Assembly: GCF_947496985.1 (NCBI RefSeq)
Contig: NZ_CANMEZ010000001.1
Location: forward strand, 1,029,566-1,093,565
Direction: 5' to 3'
Length of the DNA: 64,000 nucleotides
Source of the DNA: an uncultured Kordia sp.
GTDB lineage: Bacteria; Bacteroidota; Bacteroidia; Flavobacteriales; Flavobacteriaceae
How positions within the stretch are numbered: position 1 is the stretch's first letter; every line of letters starts with the position of its first letter. Made by a program: the position numbers and the translations under genes. The notes beneath the pieces are model-generated. The model saw nothing but the letters and a program-made list of their open reading frames with translations, did no database searches and was not told where the DNA came from. This document shows, one piece after another, positions 53,210 through 63,187 of this stretch.

Positions 53210-53725
53210 CTGTAGTTGCAGTAAAAAGTATTTTTTAAGTTCAAAAAACACGTTCTTAACGTCTATTTATTTCTTTTTTTGAACTTAAAATTAGTCAAAA
53301 TCAGCATATTTTAACTGCAATTGTTCTCTTCTAAAAAAAATCTGAAACTAAAAGTATGGTATCTATTTCAATATCACTGTATAAAATGCATAAGCGTAGT
53401 AAATTTTATACAAGCGTTGGTATTTTGATAATATGATATTTTCCTTATAGAATAAAATTCTTCTTTTCCGCAGTGTAGTACGATTTTTTCGTTAAGATTT
53501 TTTGAAGTCTTAGAAATCAAATATTCATGAACTCATCCATTTTGAAATAAAGATAGTGAACTAAAAAAATGAGAACTTATAAAAGGTATTCACATATTTT
53601 TTATGTCTTTTTGAAACACTTTTACTTTGGGACAATTATATTGAATAAAAAAATAATAGGCAGTTACAACAAAAAATGTAATTTTGTCCAAAATATACAC
53701 TTTAACCTTAAATAATTGATATAGC
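53210..53725. other. Gap before trhO with one promoter box
   Basis: A 516-bp AT-rich stretch without a supported gene. TAATTTTG at 53679-53686 matches the -7 consensus and would start the trhO transcript with a leader of about 30 nt. The rest shows nothing I can name. Confidence 0.45.
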
Positions 53726-54757
53726 ATGCAACTGTACAATAAATTAAGTGCTAAAGAAAGAGCGGAACTTATCGAAAAAGCAGGTAAGGATCGTATGACA
53801 ATATCTTTCTACAAGTACGCCAACATCGGAAATCCTGAAATTTTACGAAATCATTTATTTATCAACTGGGACAAAATAGACGTTCTAGGTAGAATTTATG
53901 TTTCTTACGAAGGGATAAATGCACAACTTTCGGTTCCAGCCGAAAATTTCAATGCATTCAAAACACACTTGGACACCATTGCGTTTCTAGAAAATGTACG
54001 ATTAAACGTAGCCATAGAACAAGATAACATGTCGTTCTTAAAACTAAAAGTAAAAGTCAGAGACAAAATTGTTGCCGACGGATTAAATGACGAAAGCTTT
54101 GATGTAACAGAAAAAGGTGTGCATGTTGGAGCAGAAAAATTCAACGAATTATTAGATGATCAAAACACCATTTTGGTAGATATGCGTAACCATTACGAAA
54201 GTGAAATTGGTCATTTTCAAGGCGCTATTACACCTGATGTAGATACATTTCGCGAATCATTACCAATAATAGAAGAAGATTTATCTGATCATAAAGATGA
54301 TAAAAACCTAGTGATGTATTGTACTGGTGGAATTCGTTGTGAAAAAGCTAGTGCTTACTTTAAACACAAAGGTTTCAAAAAAGTATACCAATTAGAAGGT
54401 GGAATCATCAATTACGCACGTCAAGTAGAAGCGCAAAACCTAGAAAATAAATTTATAGGTAAAAACTTTGTATTCGATCATCGTCGTGGCGAACGTATCT
54501 CAGAAGATATCATTGCCAATTGCCATCAATGTGGAAACCCATGTGATACACATGTAAACTGCGCTAATGAAGCCTGTCACTTATTATTTATTCAATGTGA
54601 AACCTGTGCTGAGAAAATGAACGATTGCTGTTCTGATGACTGTAAAGAAGTACACAGTTTACCGCTTGAAAAGCAAAAAGAATTGCGAAAAGGGAAAGTG
54701 GTAAGCAACAAAATCTTTAAAAAAGGAAGATCGGAAGTATTGAAGTATAAAAAGTAG
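53726..54757 (+). CDS. trhO: tRNA uridine(34) hydroxylase TrhO (rhodanese domain)
   Basis: A 343-residue protein. The N-terminal acylphosphatase-like domain (about 20-115) precedes a rhodanese domain with the catalytic loop VMYCTGGIRCEKA (Cys about residue 200). A C-terminal Cys-rich part (CHQCGNPCDTHVNC, CETCAEKMNDCC) probably binds zinc. TrhO makes 5-hydroxyuridine at the tRNA wobble position using O2. Motif order and length agree with the family. Confidence 0.93.
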   Translation: MQLYNKLSAKERAELIEKAGKDRMTISFYKYANIGNPEILRNHLFINWDKIDVLGRIYVSYEGINAQLSVPAENFNAFKTHLDTIAFLENVRLNVAIEQDNMSFLKLKVKVRDKIVADGLNDESFDVTEKGVHVGAEKFNELLDDQNTILVDMRNHYESEIGHFQGAITPDVDTFRESLPIIEEDLSDHKDDKNLVMYCTGGIRCEKASAYFKHKGFKKVYQLEGGIINYARQVEAQNLENKFIGKNFVFDHRRGERISEDIIANCHQCGNPCDTHVNCANEACHLLFIQCETCAEKMNDCCSDDCKEVHSLPLEKQKELRKGKVVSNKIFKKGRSEVLKYKK

Positions 54758-54859
54758 ATTTTCGATGCTACAGAAATAATCCTATCTTTACATTTTTAGA
54801 GAAAATTATGAACCCCATATCTGCGCACCCGAATACATGCAGATTCTATATATAAAAAT

Positions 54860-56218
54860 ATGAGTTGTAACAGTTGTTCAACTGGTAAAGATGGTCAACC
54901 AAGAGGATGCAAGAACAATGGTACTTGCGGAACTGATAGCTGTAATAAGCTAACAGTATTCAATTGGTTATCAAACATGTCGTTACCTAGCAATCAAAAA
55001 CCATTTGATTGTGTAGAAGTACGCTTTAAAAATAGTAGAAAACATTTTTATAAAAATACAGAAAACTTATCGCTTAGCATTGGAGATATTGTAGCTACAG
55101 AAGCTTCTCCAGGACATGATGTTGGAATTGTTACCCTTACTGGAGAATTGGTAAGAGTACAAATGAAAAAGAAAAAAGTGAGTCATGATAGCGAAGACGT
55201 ACGAAGAATATACCGAAAAGCTTCTCAAAAAGATATTGATGTTTGGTCAAAAGCCAGAGATAGAGAAGAAGAAATAAAAAAACGTTCCAGAGAATTAGCC
55301 ATTGCACTTGGACTACAAATGAAAATTTCAGATGTAGAATTTCAAGGAGATGCTTCCAAAGCAACGTTTTACTATACCGCTGAAGAACGTGTTGACTTTC
55401 GTCAACTAATCAAAGACATGGCAAAGGCATTCAGTATTCGTATTGAAATGCGTCAAATTGGTTTTAGACAAGAAGCAGCTCGCTTAGGCGGAATTGGCTC
55501 TTGCGGACGCGAGTTGTGTTGTTCAACTTGGCTAACAGATTTTAGGTCGGTAAATACGGCTGCAGCCAGATATCAACAACTATCGTTAAACCCACAAAAA
55601 CTTGCAGGACAATGTGGAAAACTAAAATGTTGTCTTAACTTTGAATTAGATGCATACTTAGAAGCATTGCAACAATTTCCAAAAAGTGATGTAAAACTTT
55701 ATACGGACAAAGGAACTGCAGTTTGCCAAAAAACAGATATCTTTAAAGGACATATTTGGTATGCATACGAAGGCGAATGGATGAATTGGCACAAACTAAC
55801 CACTGATCAAGCCAATGAAATCATAGAATTAAACAAAGAGAAGAAAAAAGTAATAAGTTTAGAAGAATACGCTATCGAACTTATTGAAGAAGATACTAAA
55901 ACAGACTTTGAAAACGTTGTAGGGCAAGATAGTCTTACGCGATTCGATAAGAAACCCACTCGAAACAGAAAAAGAAGAGGCGCTCAAAACAAGAAAAAGC
56001 GTAGAAACAACAATGGAAACAAAGCTACTGTTAACGCAGATGGAAATGCTAAAAAAAGCAGAAATCAAAATGCTAAAAAAAGCAACAAACCAAACGCAAA
56101 AAGCAGTAACAACGCAAAGAATAGCAACAATACTAACAAAAATAGTAACGCTGCTAAGAGTACAAGCAAGAATAATAACAGACGTAAAAAACCTAACAAA
56201 AATGCAAAGCCTAAATAA
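54860..56218 (+). CDS. ricT: PSP1/RicT-family regulator with Lys/Asn-rich tail
   Basis: A 452-residue protein. An N-terminal Cys-rich start (MSCNSCSTGKDGQPRGCKNN) leads into the PSP1 domain (about 45-275) with IGSCGRELCCSTWL and CGKLKCCLNFELD, Cys motifs that in Bacillus RicT bind an iron-sulfur cluster with its partners. Residues about 360-452 are a basic low-complexity tail of Lys, Asn, Arg and Ser. RicT takes part in RNA maturation; in flavobacteria it is usually encoded directly before gldH, as here. The gldH start lies inside the end of this gene. Confidence 0.88.
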   Translation: MSCNSCSTGKDGQPRGCKNNGTCGTDSCNKLTVFNWLSNMSLPSNQKPFDCVEVRFKNSRKHFYKNTENLSLSIGDIVATEASPGHDVGIVTLTGELVRVQMKKKKVSHDSEDVRRIYRKASQKDIDVWSKARDREEEIKKRSRELAIALGLQMKISDVEFQGDASKATFYYTAEERVDFRQLIKDMAKAFSIRIEMRQIGFRQEAARLGGIGSCGRELCCSTWLTDFRSVNTAAARYQQLSLNPQKLAGQCGKLKCCLNFELDAYLEALQQFPKSDVKLYTDKGTAVCQKTDIFKGHIWYAYEGEWMNWHKLTTDQANEIIELNKEKKKVISLEEYAIELIEEDTKTDFENVVGQDSLTRFDKKPTRNRKRRGAQNKKKRRNNNGNKATVNADGNAKKSRNQNAKKSNKPNAKSSNNAKNSNNTNKNSNAAKSTSKNNNRRKKPNKNAKPK

Positions 56219-56693
56219 AATCGCATTTTTTATCTGTATTATCAGTACATTTCTACTAGTTTCTTGTGACGGCAATCGTGTTTTTGACGAATATGCTTCC
56301 GCAGGAAAAACTTGGGAAAAAGACACCGCACTCACTTTCAAATTTCAACAGCCAGACAGCACAAGCAATTACAATTTGTTTGTGAATGTGAGAAATACAA
56401 ACGAATACGAATTTCAAAATCTATTTCTCATTGTCAACATGAACTTTCCAAATGGAAATGTCGTTTCTGATACCTTAGAGTACGAAATGGCAAAATCAAA
56501 TGGAGAATGGCTTGGTAAAGGGTTTATGGCAACCAAAGAAAGTAAACTTTGGTACAAAGAAGATGTACGTTTCCCATATGAAGGAACGTATGAAATTGCC
56601 ATCCAACAGGCCATGCGAAAAATTAATGAACCAGACGGAATCCAAAGCTTAAAGGGAATCTCGGAGGTTGGCTTTAGAATCGAAAAAAAATAG
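56202..56693 (+). CDS. gldH: Gliding motility lipoprotein GldH
   Basis: A 163-residue lipoprotein with lipobox FLLVSCDGN (Cys about residue 22). NRVFDEYASAGKTWEKD and the YNLFVNVRNTNEYEFQNLFL region match GldH, needed for gliding and linked to the type IX secretion set with GldK-N. ATG 56202 is the only start that gives the signal peptide at the N-terminus; a longer frame from 56013 runs inside ricT. It overlaps ricT by 17 nt and is followed 18 nt later by the PBP gene. Confidence 0.93.
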   Translation: MQSLNKIAFFICIISTFLLVSCDGNRVFDEYASAGKTWEKDTALTFKFQQPDSTSNYNLFVNVRNTNEYEFQNLFLIVNMNFPNGNVVSDTLEYEMAKSNGEWLGKGFMATKESKLWYKEDVRFPYEGTYEIAIQQAMRKINEPDGIQSLKGISEVGFRIEKK

Positions 56694-56711
56694 TACAAAC
56701 AACGTATTGAA

Positions 56712-59051
56712 ATGGCAAAAAAGCAAGTCAAAAAAAAACAAGAGAAACCTACTTCTTTCAAAAAAATTATCAAGTGGTTTTGGATTTTATTCTTGGGTGG
56801 AATCGCAAGTATATTCTTATTATTCTTATTAGCTTCATGGGGCGCATTAGGCGAAATGCCTTCTTTTGAAATCCTAGAAAATCCACAAACAAATTTAGCA
56901 AGTCAGGTATTATCTTCCGATGGAAAAACCTTAGGAAAATATTACTTACGAGATAACAGAACACCTGTTGGTTATAAAGAATTGCCAAAAGATTTAGTAA
57001 ATGCATTAGTAGCAACAGAAGATGCGCGTTTTTATGATCATGCAGGTATTGATGTGCGTGGTACTATTAGAGCAGCTGTTTTTTTAGGCAGTAAAGGTGG
57101 AGCTTCTACAATATCACAACAATTAGCAAAACAATTATTTCACGGAGAAAGAGGTGAAGGATTATCCAGATATACACAGAAAATCAAAGAATGGGTTATT
57201 GCAACACGTTTAGAACGTCAATACACCAAAGAAGAAATCATTGCGATGTATTTCAATATCTATGATTTCAATAACAATGCTGATGGAATTCGCTCGGCGG
57301 CGAATATTTACTTTGGAAAAGAACCAAAAGAACTCAAAATAGAAGAGTCAGCAATGCTCGTAGGAATGTTTAAAAACTCATCCTTATACAATCCGAGAAG
57401 AAATGCAGAAGGAGTAAAAAATAGAAGAGATGTTGTATTGGCGCAAATGTATAAATATGATTACATCTCCGAAGAAATAAAAGATTCACTTCAAAACTTA
57501 CCGCTAAAAATTGACTACCATCCAGAATCGCATAATGCAGGATTGGGAACCTATTTTAGAGAGCATGTGAAAAAGTTTATGAAAAGATGGGTTCGTGAAA
57601 ATCCTAGAGATGACGGAACACGCTATAACATCAACTTTGATGGGCTAAAAATATACACAACCATTGATTCACGCATGCAAAAGTATGCTGAAGAAGCAAT
57701 GGAAGAACATATGACAAAACTACAAGCAGAGTTTTTTCATCAAAACACAAAAAAACGTAACAAAAATGCGCCATTTGCACGTGATGTAGAGCAAAGTAGA
57801 ATTGATTATGTGATGGACAGATCTATGCGTCAATCGGAACGTTGGCGTGTGATGAAAAAAGATGGGAAATCTGAAAAAGAAATCATAGCGTCATTTGACA
57901 AAAAAATACCAATGAGACTTTTCACTTGGAAAGGTGAAAAAGACACCATCATGTCACCACGTGATTCACTTATTTTTACAAAATACTATTTACGTGCTAG
58001 TTTTATGTCATTAGAACCACAAACAGGTCAAGTAAAAGCTTGGGTAGGAGGAATCAATCATAAATACTTCAAATACGATATGGTAAAACAAGGGAAACGT
58101 CAAATTGGCTCTACCTTCAAACCATTTGTATACGCTACAGCAATTGATCAATTACACTTATCTCCTTGTGACTCTATGCCAAATGGACCTTTCTGTATAG
58201 AAGCAGGTAAGTATGGACTCTTGGAACCTTGGTGTCCAAGGAATTCCGATAATAAATACGAAGGAATGCGTACATTAAGAGGCGCATTGGCAAATTCTGT
58301 AAACACAGTAACTGCACGTTTAATGGACAGAGTAGGACCCGCAAATGTTCGATCGTTAGCACAACGATTAGGTGTAGAATCTGATATCCCAGAAGTGCCA
58401 TCCATTGCCCTAGGGACACCAGATATTTCATTATATGAAATGCTAGGTGCATACGGAACCTTTGTAAATCAAGGTGTGTATGTAAAACCTGTAGTCATCA
58501 GTAGAATAGAAGACAAAAATGGAACAGTATTATACGAATTTGTTCCAGAAACCAAAGATGTATTAAGCGAAGAAGTTGCGTATACGGTAGTGAATCTTAT
58601 GGAAGGTGTAACAAAAAGTGGTTCAGGAGCTAGGTTACGTACAAAAGGAGCTAACAAATGGAATAAAATGTATGATGAAATCATTACTGGGTATCCATAT
58701 GAATTCAAAAATCCAATAGCAGGGAAAACAGGAACTACTCAAGATAACAGTGATGGTTGGTTTATAGGAATGGTGCCAAATTTAATTTCTGGAGCTTGGG
58801 TTGGTGGAGAAGATCGTCAAGTGCGTTTTGCTTCTACAACTTACGGACAAGGAGCTTCTATGGCATTACCAATTTGGGGATTATTCATGAAAAAATGTTA
58901 TGCGGATCCTAATTTAGGAGTTTCTAAAGGAAAATTTCCTGAACCAGAAGACTTAACCATCAATGTAGATTGTTCAAAAACGACTAAAAAAGGTGACGAA
59001 GGACAAGAAGATCCGAACGATGATCAAAATAATGATGGAATTGACTTCTAA
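56712..59051 (+). CDS. Class A penicillin-binding protein (PBP1a type)
   Basis: A 779-residue bifunctional peptidoglycan synthase. After one membrane helix (FWILFLGGIASIFLLFLLAS), the glycosyltransferase has ATEDARFYDHAGID (catalytic Glu) and GGASTISQQLAKQLF. The transpeptidase has GSTFKPFVYA (SxxK), NSVNTVTARL (SxN) and AGKTGTTQDNSDGW (KTG). The C-terminus is an acidic Asp/Asn-rich tail. It polymerises and cross-links glycan strands in the periplasm. It is probably co-transcribed with ricT and gldH. Confidence 0.95.
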   Translation: MAKKQVKKKQEKPTSFKKIIKWFWILFLGGIASIFLLFLLASWGALGEMPSFEILENPQTNLASQVLSSDGKTLGKYYLRDNRTPVGYKELPKDLVNALVATEDARFYDHAGIDVRGTIRAAVFLGSKGGASTISQQLAKQLFHGERGEGLSRYTQKIKEWVIATRLERQYTKEEIIAMYFNIYDFNNNADGIRSAANIYFGKEPKELKIEESAMLVGMFKNSSLYNPRRNAEGVKNRRDVVLAQMYKYDYISEEIKDSLQNLPLKIDYHPESHNAGLGTYFREHVKKFMKRWVRENPRDDGTRYNINFDGLKIYTTIDSRMQKYAEEAMEEHMTKLQAEFFHQNTKKRNKNAPFARDVEQSRIDYVMDRSMRQSERWRVMKKDGKSEKEIIASFDKKIPMRLFTWKGEKDTIMSPRDSLIFTKYYLRASFMSLEPQTGQVKAWVGGINHKYFKYDMVKQGKRQIGSTFKPFVYATAIDQLHLSPCDSMPNGPFCIEAGKYGLLEPWCPRNSDNKYEGMRTLRGALANSVNTVTARLMDRVGPANVRSLAQRLGVESDIPEVPSIALGTPDISLYEMLGAYGTFVNQGVYVKPVVISRIEDKNGTVLYEFVPETKDVLSEEVAYTVVNLMEGVTKSGSGARLRTKGANKWNKMYDEIITGYPYEFKNPIAGKTGTTQDNSDGWFIGMVPNLISGAWVGGEDRQVRFASTTYGQGASMALPIWGLFMKKCYADPNLGVSKGKFPEPEDLTINVDCSKTTKKGDEGQEDPNDDQNNDGIDF

Positions 59052-59115
59052 ATAATTCTTAAAAAAAGGAAACATCTTTTGAAATTTTCGTAATTTTCAG
59101 TCAAAATACTGATTG

Positions 59116-59814
59116 ATGATTAACAAAAAAATAAATACTGTACAACAAGCCGTTGAAGGCGTCAAAGACGGAATGACTTTGATGCTCGGCGGTTTTGGTT
59201 TGTGCGGAATTCCCGAAAATGCCATTGCCGAACTGGTAAAACTTGGTGTAAAAAATCTAACATGTATCTCAAACAACGCTGGTGTAGATGAATTTGGTTT
59301 AGGGTTGTTACTACAACAACGTCAAATCAAAAAAATGATCTCATCTTATGTGGGTGAAAATGACGAATTTGAACGTCAAATGCTTTCAGGCGAATTGGAA
59401 GTAGAACTCACACCACAAGGTACCTTAGCAGAAAAATGCAGAGCAGCACAAGCAGGTTTTCCAGCATTTTACACGCCAGCAGGTTACGGAACGGAAGTAG
59501 CTGAAGGAAAAGAATCTAGAGAATTTAATGGTAAAATGCACATCTTAGAAAAAGCATTTGAAGCAGATTTTGCTTTTGTGAAAGCTTGGAAAGGTGACGA
59601 AGCTGGAAACCTTATCTTCAAAGGAACGGCACGTAATTTTAACCCGTGTATGTGTGGCGCAGCTAAAATAACAGTTGTTGAGGTAGAAGAATTAGTGCCA
59701 GCAGGCGAATTAGATCCAAACCAAATACATATTCCAGGGATTTTTGTACAACGAATTTTCCAAGGAGAAACATTTGAAAAAAGAATAGAACAAAGAACGG
59801 TAAGACAACGTTGA
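59116..59814 (+). CDS. scoA: 3-oxoacid (succinyl-CoA) CoA-transferase subunit A
   Basis: A 232-residue alpha subunit. [19 protein letters not shown] is the glycine-rich CoA-binding start, and [17 protein letters not shown] and [13 protein letters not shown] are family motifs. With subunit B it transfers CoA from succinyl-CoA to acetoacetate in ketone-body use. ATG 59116 is chosen over the TTG one codon upstream. Subunit B follows after an unusually long 127-nt gap. Confidence 0.93.
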   Translation: MINKKINTVQQAVEGVKDGMTLMLGGFGLCGIPENAIAELVKLGVKNLTCISNNAGVDEFGLGLLLQQRQIKKMISSYVGENDEFERQMLSGELEVELTPQGTLAEKCRAAQAGFPAFYTPAGYGTEVAEGKESREFNGKMHILEKAFEADFAFVKAWKGDEAGNLIFKGTARNFNPCMCGAAKITVVEVEELVPAGELDPNQIHIPGIFVQRIFQGETFEKRIEQRTVRQR

Positions 59815-59941
59815 TTTGAAATCAATCATAAAAATAATTAGCAAAATTATTGCTACATCCAAAAGAAAACAGCTCGGTTTTAAAAGTTGATAAATATTCA
59901 TTTTCAAATTTTTAAATCGACGCATTATCAAATTAAAAAAT

Positions 59942-60598
59942 ATGTTGGATAAGAATGGAATCGCGAAAAGAATCGCAAGAGAAGTGAAAGACGGTTACTA
60001 TGTAAATCTTGGAATTGGAATACCGACACTAGTTGCTAACTTTGTTAGAGATGATATTGAAGTAGAATTTCAAAGTGAAAACGGGGTATTAGGAATGGGA
60101 CCTTTTCCTTTTGAAGGAGAAGAAGATGCTGATATTATCAATGCAGGAAAACAAACCATTACGACTTTGCCAGGTGCAAGTTTCTTTGATTCGGCTACAA
60201 GTTTTGCAATGATTCGCGGAAAACACGTCGATTTGACAATTCTTGGAGCAATGGAAGTTGCCGAAAACGGAGATATTGCCAACTGGAAAATTCCAGGAAA
60301 AATGGTCAAAGGAATGGGTGGCGCTATGGATTTAGTCGCTTCCGCAGAAAATATAATAGTTGCTATGATGCATACCAACAAACGTGGTGAATCTAAATTG
60401 CTTAAAAAATGTTCGCTTCCGTTAACAGGTGTTGGTTGTGTAAAAAAGATTGTAACTAATCTAGCCGTTTTAGAAGTTGTAGAAAGTGGATTTAAGCTTC
60501 TAGAAAGAGCTCCAGGTGTCTCTGTAGAAGAAATAGATAAAGCTACAGAAGGAAATTTAATAATAGAAGGGGATATTCCAGAAATGAAGTTATTGTAG
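59942..60598 (+). CDS. scoB: 3-oxoacid (succinyl-CoA) CoA-transferase subunit B
   Basis: A 218-residue beta subunit with the catalytic Glu in FQSENGVLGMG (about residue 46) and the family motifs LGIGIPTLVANFV and GAMEVAENGDIANWKIPGKM. It forms the covalent CoA intermediate during transfer. A terminator follows at 60638. Confidence 0.94.
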   Translation: MLDKNGIAKRIAREVKDGYYVNLGIGIPTLVANFVRDDIEVEFQSENGVLGMGPFPFEGEEDADIINAGKQTITTLPGASFFDSATSFAMIRGKHVDLTILGAMEVAENGDIANWKIPGKMVKGMGGAMDLVASAENIIVAMMHTNKRGESKLLKKCSLPLTGVGCVKKIVTNLAVLEVVESGFKLLERAPGVSVEEIDKATEGNLIIEGDIPEMKLL

Positions 60599-60637
60599 CT
60601 TTCACCATATAAGCATAACAATCAAAAAGAATTACAG

Positions 60638-60671
60638 GCATCATATTAAACAAGATATGATGCTTTTTTTT
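60638..60671 (+). terminator. Intrinsic terminator of scoAB
   Basis: GCATCATAT (60638-60646), loop TTAAACAAG-type, ATATGATGC (60655-60663), then eight T's. A 9-bp perfect stem with a strong U-run. Confidence 0.9.
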
Positions 60672-60899
60672 GGTCTAAATCGAAAATGTGTAAATACTCT
60701 ACAAAAACACTAGATATAATTATTAATTGTCAGAAAATCAGTATGTTGAAATTTGTTGAAAACTTAATAAATTGAGAAAAAATATGTGTATTTCATCGAA
60801 AAAACCTACTTTTTATCGTATAATTCACAAAAAATTAACATATTTGATGCGTTTTTAACACTTGTTGAAAACAAAAAGACCAACTTAAAAACTTTTAAT

Positions 60900-63119
60900 A
60901 TGAACAAAAAAATTACACTCTTTTTGATGGCTTTCCTATGCCTCACAATGACATTTGCGCAAGAACGCGAATGTTCTACAATGGAAAACCTAGAGTACAG
61001 AAAGCAACTCGATCCACAATTGGAAGCACGCATGCAACAAATTGAGGATTACACTAGAGCTAGAGCTCAACAAGGAAACACGGAAAGTGTTAGTGGTAAT
61101 ATTATAACAATTCCAGTAGTTGTTCATGTATTATACACAAATGCTACAAACAACATCAGTGTAGCACAAATTCAGTCTCAAATTGATGTTATCAATGAAG
61201 ACTTTAGAAGAACTAATCCAGATGCGGACAATACATGGTCACAAGCAGCTGATACAGAAATTCAATTCTGTATGGCAACTGTAGACCCAAATGGAAATGC
61301 AACAACTGGAATTACTAGAAAATCTGTTTCAAGAACAGATTGGGGAACAAATGATGATATGAAAAAAGCATCACAAGGCGGAGTAAATCCTTGGGATACT
61401 TCAGAATACTTAAACATGTGGATTGTTCCTCAAATGACAAGTGGAGGAAGAACGATTTTAGGATACGCACAATTTCCTGGTGGAGCCGCTTCTACAGATG
61501 GTGTTGTAATGGCATACAACTACTTCGGTAGAGTAGGAAACGTATCGGCTCCATTTGACGGAGGAAGAACAACAACACACGAAATAGGACACTATTTAAA
61601 CTTACGCCATATTTGGGGAGACGCTAATTGCGGAAACGATTTTGTAAGTGATACGCCTACGCACCAAACTTCTAATGGAGGATGCCCAACTGGTCAAGTA
61701 TCTTGTGGGTCTGTAGATATGGTACAAAACTATATGGACTATACAAACGATTCATGTATGAACCTATTTACATTGGGACAAAAAAATAGAATGAGAGCTG
61801 TATTAGACGCAGGTGGAGTTCGTAGAAGCTTAGCACTTTCTGACAAGTGTGGTTCTACACCACCACCACCAACATGTACTGATGGAATCCAAAATGGAGA
61901 CGAAACAGGAGTTGACTGTGGAGGTTCATCTTGTGCACCTTGCCAGTCTGGATGTTCAGACAATGAAGTAACACTAACAATTACATTTGATAACTACCCT
62001 GAAGAAACTTCTTGGTCATTAGTAACTGATGGCGGAACAACAGTCGCTTCTGATAGTTATTCAACTTCAAATGCAGACGGATCAACAATAACGCAAACAT
62101 TATGTTTGCCTGATGATTGCTATACATTTACAATCAATGATGCTTATGGAGATGGTATTTGCTGTTCATTTGGAAATGGTTCATATACATTAACAGGGCC
62201 AAATGGGCAAATTAAATCAGGAGGAAGTTTTACTTCATCTGAAGCTACAGATTTTTGCTTAGGAAGTACGCCACCACCACCACCAACATGTACTGATGGA
62301 ATTCAAAATGGAGACGAAACAGGAATAGATTGTGGAGGTTCATCATGTGCGCCATGTCAAACAGGAGGAACTACGTTATTACACGAAGGATTCTTTGAAA
62401 CTGGATTAGATGGATGGGCTGATGGAGGAAGCGACTGTTTCCGTTACAACGGATCGCGCTCATACGAAGGATCGTACTCTATGCGATTAAGAGACAACTC
62501 AGGAACAGCATCTGCAATGACATCTGAAACATTCGACTTACGAGGATTTGATCAGGTAGAATTTAAGTTCTATTTCTATGCAAACTCTATGGAAACAGGC
62601 GAAGACTTCTGGGTTAGATATTACAACGGATCTTCTTGGAGTACTGTAGCAACATATGCTAGTGGAACTAACTTTAACAATGGTACTTTCTATTCGGCAA
62701 CAGTTACTTTAGACAGTGCTAATGTAAACTTTGCATCTAACTCAAGATTTAGAGTTCAGTGTGATGCTAGTGCTAACGCAGATCAAGTATACATTGATCA
62801 AGTAACTATTAATGGTATTAGTGGAGCTAGAGCAATTAATACAAGATCTGGTCTTGAAACCTTACGTACAGGTCCAGAAGGATCAGTAAGTGGAGATTTC
62901 TTAATGTCGCCAACAATTACACGTGGAAATATTAACATCAACTTAGCAAGTTATAACCTTAACACATCATACAGAATCCTAAACTTATTAGGTCAAACAG
63001 TAAAAGCTGGAACTATTAAAGATGGAAGATTAAATGTGAGTGAATTAAAATCAGGAGTTTACTTATTAGAAGTAAGTGACGAAGAAGAAAAAATTATTGA
63101 GAAGTTTGTGAGGGAATAA
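60900..63119 (+). CDS. Secreted M43 metalloprotease with duplicated Cys module and type IX sorting domain
   Basis: A 739-residue secreted protease. Signal peptide (LFLMAFLCLTMTFAQ), then a pappalysin/cytophagalysin M43 catalytic domain (about 65-320) with HEIGHYLNLRHIWGD (zinc His227, His231, His237 and Glu228) and a Met-turn in NYMDYTNDSCMN. A Cys-rich module (CTDGIQNGDETGVDCGGSS) appears twice (61857-61946 and 62268-62360) around a beta domain, then a second beta-sandwich (about 495-640). The C-terminus (ISYRILNLLGQTV-like, LKSGVYLLEV, IIEKFVRE) is a type IX sorting domain. ATG 60900 gives the signal peptide; an upstream frame to 60786 does not. Confidence 0.9.
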   Translation: MNKKITLFLMAFLCLTMTFAQERECSTMENLEYRKQLDPQLEARMQQIEDYTRARAQQGNTESVSGNIITIPVVVHVLYTNATNNISVAQIQSQIDVINEDFRRTNPDADNTWSQAADTEIQFCMATVDPNGNATTGITRKSVSRTDWGTNDDMKKASQGGVNPWDTSEYLNMWIVPQMTSGGRTILGYAQFPGGAASTDGVVMAYNYFGRVGNVSAPFDGGRTTTHEIGHYLNLRHIWGDANCGNDFVSDTPTHQTSNGGCPTGQVSCGSVDMVQNYMDYTNDSCMNLFTLGQKNRMRAVLDAGGVRRSLALSDKCGSTPPPPTCTDGIQNGDETGVDCGGSSCAPCQSGCSDNEVTLTITFDNYPEETSWSLVTDGGTTVASDSYSTSNADGSTITQTLCLPDDCYTFTINDAYGDGICCSFGNGSYTLTGPNGQIKSGGSFTSSEATDFCLGSTPPPPPTCTDGIQNGDETGIDCGGSSCAPCQTGGTTLLHEGFFETGLDGWADGGSDCFRYNGSRSYEGSYSMRLRDNSGTASAMTSETFDLRGFDQVEFKFYFYANSMETGEDFWVRYYNGSSWSTVATYASGTNFNNGTFYSATVTLDSANVNFASNSRFRVQCDASANADQVYIDQVTINGISGARAINTRSGLETLRTGPEGSVSGDFLMSPTITRGNININLASYNLNTSYRILNLLGQTVKAGTIKDGRLNVSELKSGVYLLEVSDEEEKIIEKFVRE
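61857..61946 (+). repeat. Cys-rich module in the M43 gene, copy 1
   Basis: It encodes the Pro-run followed by TCTDGIQNGDETGVDCGGSS and the APC ending. Copy 2 is at 62268-62360 with mostly third-position differences, so the protein repeat has been under selection after a duplication. Confidence 0.8.
62268..62360 (+). repeat. Cys-rich module in the M43 gene, copy 2
   Basis: The second copy of the module at 61857-61946, with one extra Pro codon and Ile in place of Val before DCGGSS. It links the central beta domain to the second beta-sandwich. Confidence 0.8.
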
Positions 63120-63154
63120 GCTAACAACTTCAATACAATTTTTATAGAAATGAA

Positions 63155-63187
63155 AACGCCCAAGTGTAAAAGCTTGGGTGTTTTTTT
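63155..63187 (+). terminator. Intrinsic terminator of the M43 protease gene
   Basis: AACGCCCAAG (63155-63164) pairs with CTTGGGTGTT (63173-63182), one G-T pair, followed by a T-run to 63187. It lies 36 nt after the stop codon. Confidence 0.88.

Noticed and set aside
56013..56201. Longer N-terminus for GldH
   Set aside because: It would be translated from within the ricT low-complexity tail and would hide the lipoprotein signal peptide that starts at 56202.
60786..60899. Longer N-terminus for the M43 protease
   Set aside because: The extra 38 residues precede a normal signal peptide at 60900 and look like AT-rich leader sequence.
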